A stretch of DNA of 64,000 bases from Corythucha ciliata (GCA_038030265.1 CM075939.1:31787253-31851252); one strand, 5' to 3'. Positions 1 through 11,974 are shown, numbered from the stretch's first letter. Notes: generated from the letters alone by a model not told the origin. Program-made: numbers and translations.

Positions 1-119
1 CGCAGCTGGCTACTCAGCGTTTTTCTTGCCTTGGTTATCTCTTGTGTTGAGATGCAGGTATGAAGAAGCGTGAGTCTGAATCCCAATCTTTTGCTATTCC
101 GTTTTTGTGTTCATTTTGC

Positions 120-1073
120 AGAACTATTGGGAAAAAGGGGGCGAAAATGTTAACGGAATGGGGAAATTCGCTGGTCGATCAAAGGAAGGGGGGAAATAAC
201 ACGAGAGTCGACGTCATCCAACGAATGATTTTAAAGATGGAGAAAGACAAACAGCAAAACATTCCGGGTTAAATAAAACAAAACCATCGAAAGACCCGTC
301 AACCTATAAAGAAATTCCAACTTATAAATAGAAATGACCGACGAAGTAAAAGCGGCCCAATACATGACATTCATCATGGACGGTTTTGAGACGTCGTCAA
401 ACGCTCTCACGAACGCTCTGTATGACATCGCGTCGCACGCCAGTGTTCAACAGAGACTCCGTCAAGAAATTCTCGCTGAAGGCGATTGTATTGACGATTT
501 TACCAGGGACAAAATTCAATCCCTTAAATACCTGGATGACTGCGTAATGGGTAAATTACCATTTTCATCGCCTAGTTTATTTTCATAAAAATACAATGCA
601 TGCACCACGAAAGAATCTCTGCGTCTTCGAACACCTCTCCCCGTTCTGACAAGACGCTGCACTGAAGAGACATCGCTCGGAAGTTTGACGATTCAAAAGG
701 GAATTAAAGTTTTTATCCCTATACAAGCCATTCAAACGGATCCGAACTATTTCCCCGACCCGCTGAGCTATAATCCTGATCGGTTCGGTCACGAAGACGC
801 TTCAAAGCATCCAGCGTTGTACTCGTTCGGAGGTGGACCAAGAATATGCCTGGGTAAATGTATTTTTGGGGTAAAACACCTTATAGTGGAATTAACAAGC
901 ATCGTTTTCTCGAATATTTCACAGGGATGCGATACGCTGAGATGTACCTGAAGATAGCTATAATTTCCTTGCTGTTAAAATTCAAAATTAGTGCCCTGAA
1001 CGATGTTGAACTCGAGAGTTACTTTTTCTTTTCTGTCTCCAAACCTGTTTACTTGAAGTTTGAGCCCTTGTGA
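120..1073 (+). pseudogene. Cytochrome P450 (CYP3 clan, CYP6-like), C-terminal exons with a broken upstream exon
   Basis: Heme-thiolate monooxygenase of the ER membrane; insect CYP3-clan enzymes oxidise xenobiotics and endogenous lipids. Three exons join in phase: about 334-550, 614-853 and 925-1073, with donors at 551 and 854 and acceptors ending at 613 and 924. The I-helix motif GFETSS lies near 382, the K-helix ExxR (ESLR) spans the first intron, and the heme loop FGGGPRICLG is at 826-853 with its cysteine present. The C-terminus ends at a TGA at 1071-1073. The preceding exon (from ~122) reads KGAKML...TRVDVIQRM in another frame, meets a stop at 270-272, and needs two frame changes plus loss of a TAG (~328) to reach the I-helix exon. 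The N-terminal half lies outside the window. I therefore call it a probable pseudogene; a sequencing error in this poorly conserved stretch is the alternative. Family assignment is by motif only. Confidence 0.72.
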
Positions 1074-1830
1074 AAGGATACACGTGGCTGTTACCCCCTT
1101 TAATTAAAAACACAAATTGATAAGTTGTTCAATTCATTAAAGATCCTAAACGAGTATCGAGTATCGCCTTTATCTCCCCTCATCTATTCGATCACGCTGA
1201 CTGAGTTCACGTTGGGTGAGTACACCATCTAATCTGAAGCCTATAATGCCTGAGACTTCGTGATGTGAGCCACATACTGGATTAATCTCACGTTGCCAGT
1301 CGTTTGTCGTTGAATTAAGCTGAGTGAGAAATTAATTAAAATCTCAGGAAAGATGGTTGGAACAGATCGAGAACAATCCCCCGTTGATTGCAAGGTCTCT
1401 ATACCACAGGTATATAGTCCTCAATAGACTCGCTGCGCTTACAGATTTTAGGGATTCTGAAAGGCTCTCAAGCAGGCTGTGCTATATTGGGATTGAAAAA
1501 TCTAATCAGATGACTAGATTCCCTGAGATGTACGTTTCATCGTTTTATAGATCCACTGCCAGTCAAATATTTTGTGCATAAAATGTACTATCTACATATA
1601 CAATCATCAGTATAGCTCAAAGAGCTGCTGAATCTCCTCTCCAATCATTTGTTTTGACACTTAGCCTTTGGCTTCCATTCTATACAATTGTCGTTACGTC
1701 CTCTGTACTTCTGTGCATGTAGTGAACATGTTTATAACAATTCCAAGGCCGTTTCCGGTATCCGATTCCCGTATCGGTATCGAGTATCGAGGAAACTAAA
1801 AATACACTACACTCGAGGCGCTCCTTCACA
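1074..1830. other. Intergenic, nothing recognised
   Basis: AT-rich sequence after the P450 stop. Short repeats of CGAGTATCG occur near 1150 and again near 1780. No coding similarity, TIR pair or RNA gene was recognised. Confidence 0.4.
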
Positions 1831-1839
1831 CTTAGATTC

Positions 1840-2014
1840 CGGAATCTCCTACGAACCGTATACTATCGTCGATTACTCAACAGATCCAGAGAAGTGGTCA
1901 GATGAAGCCACTATGCTCATTTTGAAATGTATGGATAACTCTTGTCTAGAGTCAAGCTCGTCCGACGAAAAATATGAAAATAAGAAGACTACGTGGGCTA
2001 TTATTGCAGCATAA
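1840..2014 (+). pseudogene. Myb/SANT-like (trihelix) DNA-binding domain fragment
   Basis: The reading frame ending at 2014 contains EKWSDEATMLILKCM followed by a short acidic linker and KKTTWAIIAA. This matches the first helix and the tryptophan-spaced second helix of Myb/SANT-like (trihelix) domains, in which W-[ST]-DEAT-x-LLI and K-x-x-W-x-x-IA are typical. Such domains are common in insect transposon-derived and regulatory proteins. The frame stops just before the expected third helix (the GY...QC region), and no good continuation was found. It is therefore a truncated or decayed fragment. No neighbouring transposase was found. The assignment is by pattern only. Confidence 0.45.
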
Positions 2015-2657
2015 ATCAATAAGGAGAAGACGGAATAACAAAAACCTAGTACCAGTGTTCTAATCGTTACAAAACGGTTCATCCGGATTCTCTACATTAA
2101 TGAAGTTATTCATCTTTATGTATTACATATTTTCCCCAAAGCCCATTCCTTCATTTTTCCTGTCGCCACAAAGCGTGTTTGCTGGCCGAGAATTTCTAAA
2201 TTCGCAACTTGTTGTTATTAGATATCAAATATGTTCCTGGAAGAACATTATTAATAGAATTGGGCATTGAACTCACGAAGGGATGCACCCGATTTGTTCA
2301 CAGTCATGCTAATAAGTACATTCTCGCTAACCACAAGCACTCCACACAAAAATATACAAGTGCTGAAGTATGCGATACCGGAATCTTGAGTATGAATAAG
2401 CGCGTTTGCCGTGTTGTATTTTTAGTATCCTCGATTCTGGAACCTCAGGGAATATCAAGTGTGAAGCGCCCTAAATAGCTACACAATTATGTTATAGTAA
2501 TTTTATTGCCACGATCAGGGGGTTGTCACAGAAAAGTGAAACGCCATGTGAGACGAGATGAGAGTTAATTTCACAGCCATGTGTGCGTAAATTGTTGGCT
2601 TGTTTTCACCAAATTTTTTAACCACGATCAAAGACTAATCAAGATTACAATAGATTA
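2015..2657. other. Intergenic, nothing recognised
   Basis: No convincing coding region, repeat pair or RNA gene. Short open frames here show no family motif. Confidence 0.4.
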
Positions 2658-2791
2658 GTTCCAGCAAGGTGTTTGGAACGTGTTCGGACTTCGGAGCAGA
2701 CTTGCCATCGGACCAGCCAATAAAATTTAAGTTGATTACATTTTTCCATGCCAACTCTGCTCCGAACATGTTCCAAACACCTTGCTGGAAC
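2658..2791. repeat. Foldback (hairpin) MITE-like element, 134 bp
   Basis: The left arm begins GTTCCAGCAAGGTGTTTGGA and the right arm is its reverse complement ending TCCAAACACCTTGCTGGAAC. Arms are about 37-43 nt and nearly perfect (one mismatch and a small indel before the CGGAGCAGA part). The loop is about 55 nt. No clear target duplication is visible. The structure fits a small foldback MITE. Confidence 0.7.
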
Positions 2792-2972
2792 AGTCCTGGG
2801 GTGGGGTGGGGGATGCTAGTTACCCACGAGGTGTGGGACTCCCCAAGACGTGGGCGTACCCACTAAAACTTCCTTCCCAAAGGCGTCGACTGCAAAGTCA
2901 TTGGCCTTTCTTCTGATTTCTATTCACGAAAAACTCTTAACAAGCTGCTTTCACAGCATGCTCCAAATCTGT

Positions 2973-3194
2973 CTATATGTATAGATCTGATGTTCGCAGG
3001 AACTCCTGTACATCACCAAGGTGAAAACTGCCTGGCGCTAACAGTTCAGACAATTCCGCTCTTAGGGGGTTGTTAATGCCTCTCCAGTTCGCTGTATGCG
3101 CAGGGCACTCCATAAGGACGTGTTTGTACAATGAGCGATGTTTGATGACACTTCGCGCATTATGGACGTCTTTCTCCACGCAAGAGGTACCCAT
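2973..3194 (-). pseudogene. LINE C-terminal tail fragment (zinc-knuckle region)
   Basis: Minus-strand frame with HVLMECPAHTANWRG followed by a hydrophobic tail ending FLRTSDLYI. This is the pattern at the very C-terminus of Jockey/R1/I-type non-LTR polyproteins, where a CCHC finger ending H-x4-C-P is followed by a short leucine-rich tail. Only about 73 codons remain, with no RT upstream in frame. It may be the tail of the same minus-strand LINE as 3859-5241, but the order is wrong for one uninterrupted copy unless the intervening sequence has decayed. Non-functional remnant. Confidence 0.55.
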
Positions 3195-3858
3195 TATTGA
3201 GGCGAGTATTAGCCAGCCTCAGCCTATTTTTAATTAATTCTTCTTTCCTAGCTAGCCCGCCTGGATCTCGAGTAACCACGCCAAGCGAGCGAGACGAACG
3301 AATGAAGCTTCTAGTTCTAACTGAGTTGGGGAGAGGAGAGCACGAGTTCAGTGTTCAGGTGGTGATTGTGTGTGTTGGGTGACCGTAAGAAAGTATCGGT
3401 TATTTGCAAGTACTAAAATTATTATTTCGGTTGGTGTAGTTCGTTGTAATTAATTTTTATCGAGTTTTACGACGCTTCCTGACTACCATGAAGGATGAAC
3501 CTATTTCAAGAACATTATAACAGTGGTGCTGCATGATTGAATGCATTTTTTTGTGAGCCTAGTTTTCGGATTATGTAAATTTATTCCCTTTTACTTGTAC
3601 ATTGTGCTATGTACTTTATTCCCTACTAAGGATAATACAAGCATTTTAAACAGTGTACTATAGTTTATGGAGCAATGCTTCTCCTTTTTTGACCTTCACT
3701 GTGAATTACAGGCCTGGTGACTCATTCCACCCTCGCTGAATTTCGGTGGGTGTTTCCCACCAAAAGGGTACTTCGGTGTTACTTCAACGGTATTATTTAT
3801 TTCTTTCAGGAAGCTTGATGACCTGTTCCAGCGATCTTGCCAGTGGTTCGTCACAGCT
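3195..3858. other. Intergenic, nothing recognised
   Basis: No coding motif seen. The stretch 3713-3800 is slightly GC-richer with small self-complementary pieces (GGTGGGTGTTTCCCACC), but no defined element was delimited. Confidence 0.35.
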
Positions 3859-5241
3859 TTAAGTTATCGTGATTTTCCGTCTGCGAATCAGATTGGGGTC
3901 TGGTGCCTTTGGTTGATGATTTATGGCCGATGCTTTCAAGGACTTTACCTCAGCGTCTGTTGACTCATCGAGCGTTCGTTTATAGATAGACGCAGATAAA
4001 AAGGTAACCGTTTTTCCCTTACTCATGCAATCTACTACTTTGGATGTTATACTTTGAATCAATTTATCGCCAGTTGGCTCGAGTTGGACACACGTACGAG
4101 AAAGGACGATAGCGTGGTCCCTGGTGTGATTCCTGCGGTATATTGTTGAGAGCGTTGTCGGGTAGTGGAGAGAACCAGGAGCAGTGCCCCTTGACATAGC
4201 ATATGCTACACACACCTACGTCAGACTTGTAACCAGTCACGTGGATGCAATGCACTCCAGGGTAATTATTTTCTGAAAAGGTAAGTACATCGGTGTTTCT
4301 ACCACGGATGTTGGGATTAGTTATGGCTATGTTCCGGAACCCAGCTTGCGGTAGTTTCTGTATACTCGGCATTTGCGTGGGAGGACAGCAGACATCCGAA
4401 AGTCTGCATACCATCTCGTTCAGAGCTGCTCGGCCCTGACAAAAAAAGAGCGCGTACGTGTCAGAAGGTTTGTATATGTCTCCAAAGACTGTCCATGGAC
4501 CAGATTATTAAGAAAGTGCCACGTTCTCTCTTTTAGGGAGACTGCGAATAAGAGCGATAGCTGTCGATAACGCATCTCCAAAGGCATCCTTCACGACAGA
4601 ACATGGAGTGCATCGACCGGAGTCGTTCGGAAGGCACCTAGAGATATTCTTATGTCACTCTGGTAAGGGCTATCTAGGAGTTTCAGCCACGATTTTCTGG
4701 TGGATCCATATACTATTGCTCCGTAGTCATATTTGCTCTCATGGTTGCGTCTAAGGTTTGTAGCAGTCGATCTGAGCGCAAACTCCATTTATGACTGGGG
4801 TCTTTAATAAGTTGAGGTCTCTTTTACGCTTCTCATTGACTTCGATAATATACTCCTTCCACCGGAGTGACTTGTCGATTCTGAGTCCCAGAAATTTGTG
4901 GCTGACGACGTACTCAATGTTTTCGTGATGGTAGATCGTGGGGTTTCGCAGTCTGCAAAAGTGTATCGCCTTAGTTTTTTGCGAGAAGAAGCACAGACCG
5001 TTCTTCATCGCGTTTGTTGCCAGGGTCTCCTGGATAGCATGAAACTTGGATTCATCTGCAAATATGGATCTGCATAAAGTGACCTTTTTACATGAGGTGG
5101 TATATGCCACTCATTAGTCTGTTCGCAGCATTGAGGAAGATGGTGGGCGCTCAGCACAGAACCTTGTTGTACTCCGTTTTCTTCTTGAACAGATCTAATG
5201 TAAACAATTTTAACAGAATTCATATGGGCTGCTATTGACAA
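3859..5241 (-). pseudogene. Jockey/I-like LINE reverse transcriptase fragment
   Basis: Minus strand, several frames. At the 5' end NGVQQGSVLSAHHL corresponds to the RT GVPQGSVLSP motif, then SLYADP sits where F/YADD is expected, so the second catalytic aspartate is not seen. Next comes KTKAIHFCRLRNP...SHKFLGLRIDKSLRWKEYI, the RT thumb/palm E region, and then DYGAIVYGSTRKSWLKLLD...TPVDALHVLS, the post-RT region typical of Jockey and I clades. Downstream (about 4414-3859) the frame continues as a decayed C-terminal region with a possible CSIC...GH knuckle. Several frameshifts and no ORF1 or endonuclease: a dead, 5'-truncated copy. Role when intact: target-primed reverse transcription of its own RNA. 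Confidence 0.75.
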
Positions 5242-7288
5242 TTAATCACAATCAATTTTAACCGTGATTAATTTTGTTGGTGAACATTTTCACCCATTGG
5301 TCTAGTTGTCAATGTCCATCTTATCTCGTTTCACATGCATTTCACTTTTCTACGACAACCCCCCCCCCCTCACAGAACTATCGGCAATTGTTTTTTCACT
5401 TCTAAAATTCCTTTGCCGGAAGATAAAGATACTCATTAATGTCCATAACGATAAGCTTCCTTGTGACAAAGTCAATGACAATTTTCATTTTATCCAGTTT
5501 TTTCAGAGTAGGCTCTGCGTGATTTGTTGTTTTAAAAAACCCGGTGAATGGGTATCCTGTCAGTAGCACGCTTAGACGCAGGAAAACACTGGCTGTAAAC
5601 TAAAGAAGTGGAATATTGAAAGGTATGAGAATCGTACAACTCCTTCGCTGTGCCGTTCTATGACTGCGTAAGTGTGTGTAAAAAGGAAGATTTTTTCCCC
5701 CGCTTGAATTGAACGGCTATATTTGGAGACCAAACACATCGACTTTCAAGTTGTACATGGGGTATACATTGGAAAACGTTCCGAAGTCACCCACTTCGAT
5801 GTAATTACTCTTTCAAACTACAACCCACAAAAAGTCACTGCGACCGTATGTCCCCCAATATTAAAGAAAGAAACCACCGCGGTTTCTAGCTTGGCAGTTG
5901 ACAGTAAGAGGGGAAAACTTTTCTTTTTCTTTCCCCACTGAGGGTGGCATTTGGAGTGAAGAAAAAAGTTTTGCTCCATCATCAAAGATGATTACTCAAG
6001 TTTTCTTTGCTGAAAAGATATTGGCAGATGATATGGGAGCGAAAAAGTGATACGAGAAGGCAGTCGAATGCTTGGATGGTGAGACGGAGGGAATCTTTCG
6101 CAGAATGAAATATAATTTGGACCGAATGAGCGAAGTGAAGTGAAAGAGTCGACCTTTTCTATAAGTTATAATCGTGGGGAAACTACGTGACAAATGGCTG
6201 TGGCCATCAGCTCTGAGGCTTCTAGTAATAGTTCATTCTGCCATGTCTAAAAACATCAGGTATTGATTTCCTTAAATTCTGAAAGTGTTTTACCTTCTTC
6301 TATTACTTTCTTGCGGAAACGGTACACTTAGCAAATGGGCTATTAGGTAATCGGCCGTTTTTTGTTTCACTAAGCCCAGTATGCATATGTTATTTTTCCC
6401 TCTTCCCTCATTAACAACCACAGCCTTCACCGCAGCTGTGATACTGTTATAGCACACCCCTGCCTAACCCGTATTTTGGAATAAAACTGAAAAGGTCAGC
6501 ACCTGATAATTACAATAGTGCAAGAGAATCACTATTGCCCCCCCCCCCATATGCCCCCTATACCTTCCATAACTTACATCGTCACCACACACGTTCAACG
6601 ACCCGCCCTCCGCTTATTCAAATAATGGTTGTTAATGTATTTGCATATTTAATAAAGCGAAGTCATTGCATTCTACTCGCGCGTGGTATTTTAAACCATG
6701 TTTATTAGCGCTATGAGATAAAACAGAAGTTTTTCTGAAAACACTTCTACATTTACCATCGGAAGCAAAAAGACTGCGTAGATGAGCCACCTCCCTTTCC
6801 ACTATTCTTTTCATTTCATTCAATATTCATATCTTCGAGGCAGAAAAAATAATATGGCAGAAATATTCGCGCTACCCTCTCCACGACCTTATTTTTTCCT
6901 CGTAAACTTTCAACCGCAAATGCCCTGAGCTGTTAAGAAGTTTCAAGTGAGTTATTTCGTCGCCCATCCTCATCCCACAAGCATGAATCTTTTCTGCTGA
7001 AAATAATGAATTCCAGGATAGAGGGGGAGATGTTTGAATAGTTATTTAAATAACCCATTTATAAAAGAAGAGAAAAGGCTTTAGCCCTTATAGACAGAAC
7101 CGAGTTTGACGTACATTTTCATTGTTAATCACTTTTTTAGGATAAACTAGCTAGAAAAATCGACAGATTTTTGAGACAGGAAGTTTTATTTACCGTTAAT
7201 ACGAAGAGGAAATTGCAAGACCTCCTTGCGAACGATTCTCACCTAGCAAATAACATTAAACTCGCGCTCGAGGAACAAATCTGGTAAA
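5242..7288. other. Non-coding stretch, no element recognised
   Basis: AT-rich sequence with C-homopolymers at about 5350 (9 C) and 6539 (about 11 C). Short open frames show no family motif. I saw no TIR pair, hairpin or retroelement motif. Confidence 0.4.
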
Positions 7289-7290
7289 TA

Positions 7291-7779
7291 CAGGGTGTTA
7301 GCGTTAAGGTCGCACCACCGGCCAGGGTTCGATTCTGCAACTCATTTGCGGCAAAAGTTGTCCTCTGCAAAAGAAAATTTCACCCCGCACGAAGTCCGAC
7401 TTTTTTCACCTTTAAGATTTTTTTTCGAGTTATAGACATCACGTTACTAAAACGACTGTAACTCGCTTATTTCTGGCCGAAAATCAAATCTGAATACACC
7501 GTTGGAAAGAGCGTTAAATTTACCATCTTCCCAGTGCTAAATATTATTTTAAATGTAGGATTCAGGGGACGAAAAATGAGCCTGAGTAGTAAAATGTGAA
7601 GAATTACGAAAATTTGCAGAATTTTCAAACGTTTTCAACTCCGACTGAATCTGTCGGTTAATCGTACACTGCAATCTTAAAAGTTAGCGTAGAATCTCAG
7701 CTTTCATTAGGTCTAGTCATTTTTTAAATTAAAAATCGCACAGGTGAGAAAACCGCGTCTGATTGAAAAAATAGGTGTT
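7291..7779 (+). repeat. Left long TIR arm
   Basis: Reverse complement of 9717-10204. It contains GGGTTCGATTCTG near 7326, which resembles a Pol III B box, but no matching A box was found. Confidence 0.75.
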
Positions 7780-8739
7780 TTTTTATCTTGCTCAATTATT
7801 CAATGACTGCCAAATCTTCACAGTTTGGTGGAATAAGGGTGGGTTTTACTTTTTTTTTCTCGCTGAATCGAGTAGCGGTTGGCGCGCATATCACGCTAGC
7901 GCTGAATCGGGCGGTGCATATGTGGCTCATGAAATAGGAGAGCTAGGGGAATAGGGGTAGTGTGATGTTAGGTTTAAAAATGAATGTATTTTCCACTAAG
8001 GGTTGCTATTTGTGGGAAAAGTCCGATTATCTCCAATAAAAACGAGAGAACATGGGGGAAACGACGAACAATAGCTACTTTATTCACCTCAGCATGATAT
8101 TTTCTGTGTGTCCGCTATTTTGGTTTAGGCATATGCGGCGAACCTCATCCACTGCTCCTTCTGAAACCTCTGGATTCCGCCTTTCTTAGTCACTTCATAT
8201 GAATCCTATCCATCACTTCCAGCAGATCATCGATCTCAGGATGTTTTTCACCATATCTTTATAAACTCATGTTTTATAGTCATGTATAGTAATGTTCATG
8301 TTTTTAAGCCAGGAAGCCAGGAACTCGAGTTGTTCGGGCGCTCCTGGCGCGTGAAACATTTTACGCCTTCGACGATTTCTTCACTTTGGATTTTGTTTGA
8401 CGTCACGCCTTCTAGTCATTGTTGTGTCCCTCGGTATTAATTATTTATTCGCTTACAATGTATCACTTCTTTCATTTGACGTATGTCTTACCTCCTTGGC
8501 GTTGACAATAAGAGCTCTCTCTCTCTCTAAAACTGCTTCTGTACTTTTACTTCCGTGTTCCCAACGGGAATGGAAGTATTTGACAGTAGTTCTGAGGACC
8601 TCTGTGCCGAAAAGGTGGCGATAAGGTGTATATTCGTATGTTTGTGTGTAGGTACATTTTATTTCAAATATTTTTTCTTTTCATGTGGCTGTATTGCCAT
8701 TTTTATTTCTTTAATTTTTTATTTTTTGAATACTGGTTG

Positions 8740-8770
8740 CTGAGGAGGGGCACCGGGATTGGACCCGAAA
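8740..8770 (+). ncRNA. Hammerhead-like core motif (PLE-associated)
   Basis: CTGAGGA, then a GGG...CCC stem candidate, then GAAA: the CUGANGA-stem II-GAAA layout of hammerhead ribozymes, which are documented in Penelope-like elements. Flanking stems I and III and a cleavage NUH triplet were not convincingly identified. It resembles the motif at 54,419-54,447 at the 3' side of a PLE. Possibly a PLE end fragment captured in the TIR element. Confidence 0.35.
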
Positions 8771-9716
8771 TGCATTCTTCCAACAAACTACGTGGCTCTA
8801 TTTGTTCAACATAATTTCTATAATGAACTTACCGGTAAGACTTCAGAACAGCCACATCAACGCAATGAAAATCCACAATTAAATAGATGGAAATATTATG
8901 CCTGCCCGAGCAAATGCGCTCATCACGTTTAATCAGTAACATCGTTTAGGCATTAGCCCGCACAACTAATAGCGTCTTGCGGGTTACCAATGTAATGAAA
9001 GCCGGACGTGCAATCAGTGTGGAATAAGTAAACGTAGCTATTTAAGCCTCATTGCGTAGGAGGTAGAGGTGTGACGTGACAGCTTTTGTCGGTCACAGTG
9101 ACAACTAGCTCCGGTGACTGTGCAGTCACTGTGACAAAAACCAGTGATTTTGCCACTTAAGTGACTACTGTATCAGTTCGTTTGAGCAAACGCCTAATGT
9201 CACCGGACTCGCCGGTATCTGTGTGAATTTCATTCCCAAACCCAACAAAGCCTATTGATAGCGCAATGAGAGACACGATTTCGCAAATCAATTTTTTTTT
9301 GCATCGGTTATAAAATACGAAAAAATTATTTTTCTAAGAAGTTATCAAACCCACAGCCTCAAATGCAAACATGAAGGTGAGTCATGGCTCAAAAACTGCA
9401 ATGCACGAATTTACCTAGGAAGGCGTTTTAAAAAAAGTAAAATTATACAAGATCACCGTAGCACAGATCTTGGAAAACGAAGTGTATAAAAATATATTAC
9501 ATACACTAAAGGTTAAATACTAACGATAAGTCCAAGAAAAGTCAACAGACGAGGGATAGACTTGGGGAGAATGCTACTGAGTTCATTGGGGCGATAGAGG
9601 AACTGGTAAAGTGCTATGTGGTGACCTTCGAGGATGGCTGGGTGACGGCTCCAATATTTTAATTCAAGAGACTCTAGCGCAGTCATTAAATAAATAATTG
9701 AGTAAAATAAAAAAAA

Positions 9717-10204
9717 TCACCTATTTTTTCAATCAGACGCGGTTTTCTCACCTATTCGATTTTTTAATTAAAAAAATGACTAGACTTAAAGAAAGCTCAG
9801 GTTCTACACCAACTTTTAAGATTGCAGTGTACGATTAACCGACAGATTCAGTCGGAGTTGAAAACGTTTGAAAATTCTGCAAATTTTCGTAATTTCTCAC
9901 ATTTTACTACTCGGGCTTATTTTTCGTCCCCTGAATCCTACATTTGAAATATTATTTTGCATTGGGAATATGGTAAATTTAACGCTCTTTCCAACGGTGT
10001 ATTCAGATTTGATGTTCGGCAAGAAATAAGCGAGTTACAGTCGTTTTAGTAACGCAATGTCTATAACACGAAAAAAATCTTAAAAGTGAAAAAAGTCGGA
10101 CTTCGTGCGAGGTGAAATTTTCTTTTGCAGAGGACAACTTTTGCCGCAAATGAGTTGCAGAATAGAACCCTGGCCGGTGGTGCGACCTTAATGTTAACAC
10201 CCTG
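9717..10204 (-). repeat. Right long TIR arm
   Basis: Inverted copy of 7291-7779; roughly 90% or more identical by eye. Short minus-strand frames within it are incidental. Confidence 0.75.
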
Positions 10205-10221
10205 TATATTATAACTTACCG

Positions 10222-10300
10222 AGTTTTCCATTTCCATAAAATTCATTTCTGGAGCCAAGTATTTCCACCTTTCTTCTCTGAACTACATCATATGGTAATG
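10222..10300 (+). repeat. Dispersed repeat, copy 1 (second at 10,788-10,862)
   Basis: TTTCCATTTCCATAAAATTC, a variable stretch, then CATTTCCACC-like sequence and a region ending ATCATATGGT. Directly repeated with ~80% identity at 10,788-10,862, where the second copy forms a hairpin with its 3' neighbour. Confidence 0.6.
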
Positions 10301-10488
10301 GAGAAGACGGGCGAAAATGATCGCATACAGAGGTGAATTTTATGCAAATACGGAAAACGCCATTAGATCATCATGGTGAATGTAGCGCCACGCCTTACCG
10401 GAAGAGCTTATCAAATTTTGTGGATTTTAAAATGCGTACTTAAAAAAAGTATTTGTTTGTAATGTAACGTTTTGCTCATAGTTGGCTG

Positions 10489-10690
10489 GACGGGTGTGGA
10501 GGGGGTGAGTCGTCTCCTGACAAAATAGCGACCAATTTCACACGCACCATTCTTTCTCTTTCTCTTTTCGTGTAGTTATGGTAACTAGGTCCTTATTTTG
10601 AAACCCCATCCGTTTCATCCACTCTCTGATGGCCCCACTTTATCAGCAGTGATGAGCAGTCCAGTTCTTTTATCGTTGAATGTAATATTC
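10489..10690 (+). repeat. Dispersed ~200-bp repeat, copy 1 (second at 16,294-16,510)
   Basis: Shares the ordered blocks GTGGAGGGGG, CCTGA(C/T)AAA, TGTAGTTATGG, CTCATCCACT-like and TTTATCAGCAG(T/A)GATGAGCA with 16,294-16,510. No coding content. Family unknown. Confidence 0.55.
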
Positions 10691-10787
10691 CTAATACCTA
10701 CAACAGCGAACACAGATAAGAAATGGAGGGAGTGTATCAATAGAAAATGTGATGCGAGATATGTCTCATTTCACCTCTGTTATAGCA

Positions 10788-10877
10788 TTTTCCATTTCCA
10801 TAAAATTCCGCTCTGAAGCCGAGCATTTCCACCCGTCTTCTCTGAATTATATCATATGGTGGAAATGCCGGCTCCAG
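10788..10877. repeat. Repeat copy 2 forming a hairpin
   Basis: 10,788-10,862 repeats 10,222-10,300. In addition CTGAAGCCGAGCATTTCCACC at 10,813 pairs with GGTGGAAATGCCGGCTCCAG ending at 10,877: arms of about 20 bp with two differences and a ~25-nt loop. Confidence 0.55.
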
Positions 10878-11974
10878 TGCGGAATTTTTTGTGAATGTGA
10901 AACGTAATTAGTGTCCAGTTTAGGAAGAAAAAAAGTGCTGGATGGGGTTTCCCATGTTTTTTTTTTTTTTACTAGTTTGAAGGCTAATCTTCCGCAGATG
11001 AAACTTTCAGCTGTCAATTCCGTTTTACCGTTCAGCAAAAGCAGAAGTTTTTTATTTGAGTTCGTTTCCAAACTTCAATGCTTTGACTTGTAGGTATGAT
11101 CGTTTCCAATAGTTTTCTCATCCTTTTCACCCAATAGTTTACGCTCCCTCCATTGATTATCTGTGCTTGATGACCTAATATTGTTTCTGTATCTTAGAAG
11201 TCAGGAGGAAAACGTTTGTGGCCCTGTGATTTTTGTCGCAAATAAAATTTGCTGTATAGTAATTTAGTCGCGGTGTGATATTTCACAGCTTCTTTCTCAC
11301 TCATTTTTTTTCCCGTAAATTATCATCAATTTTAACCTAAAAAGAAAATTTTCAAGCCACATTCGAAATTGGGCCGAATTTTGCCGCCCAGCTAACTGTT
11401 CGGTTCAGTTTAAAATAACAGTTCAGGAAAACTGAGCTCAGTAAATTTTTCAGAGCTACAGATTGTGGCTAGTGAATAAAACAACAATAAGCTTGAACAA
11501 TAAGTGGCTAGATTCGACCCACAATAATGTATGATGATAACGTTAACTTTAAGCCGAATTCGTTAAAAGTGTGCAGTAAATAAAAAGTACTTGTAAACTG
11601 AGATTTTATTTTACACTGATTATGCCCATAAAGCATATTCAGGTGAGGTTGGACAGACTACAGTACAGTTAATAACGATATCAATTTAGCATTTCCCACA
11701 AGAACAATGAAATATACATGTGAAATTTCTAAATTACAATCAAATAAGTAAGCTTATTATTAGCCAATAATTGTAGGCACAACATTCAACAGGTGTACAA
11801 CACGCCATTTTTGACTTGAACATGATTATTAATGGCGAACTCAGCCTCAGAATTCTCAAATTTTTATTGAAATAAATGTTAAAATCTCAAATGGACATAA
11901 TACGGTCAAAGAAGGTTCATATGGAGCAGACTCTCCGGGGATTCATGATACAGGTTTGATTAGAGAACCTTATT

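Larger units (their letters stand above)
7291..10204. mobile_element. 2.9-kb non-autonomous element with ~490-bp terminal inverted repeats, TA target duplication
   Basis: The first ~490 bp (7291-7779) reappear inverted at 9717-10204 with only scattered differences. Tips read CAGGGTGTTA... at the left and its complement at the right, each flanked by TA, as in Tc1/mariner-type insertions. The 1.9-kb interior has no recognisable transposase, so movement would depend on another source. It contains a PLE-like 3' motif (about 8740-8770) and a cluster of GTGAC dyads (about 9068-9200). The superfamily call rests on the TA duplication and tip alone. A long-TIR foldback element of other type remains possible. 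Confidence 0.75.

Noticed and set aside
7320..7345. Pol III promoter in the long TIR
   Set aside because: A single B-box-like word without an A box at proper spacing.
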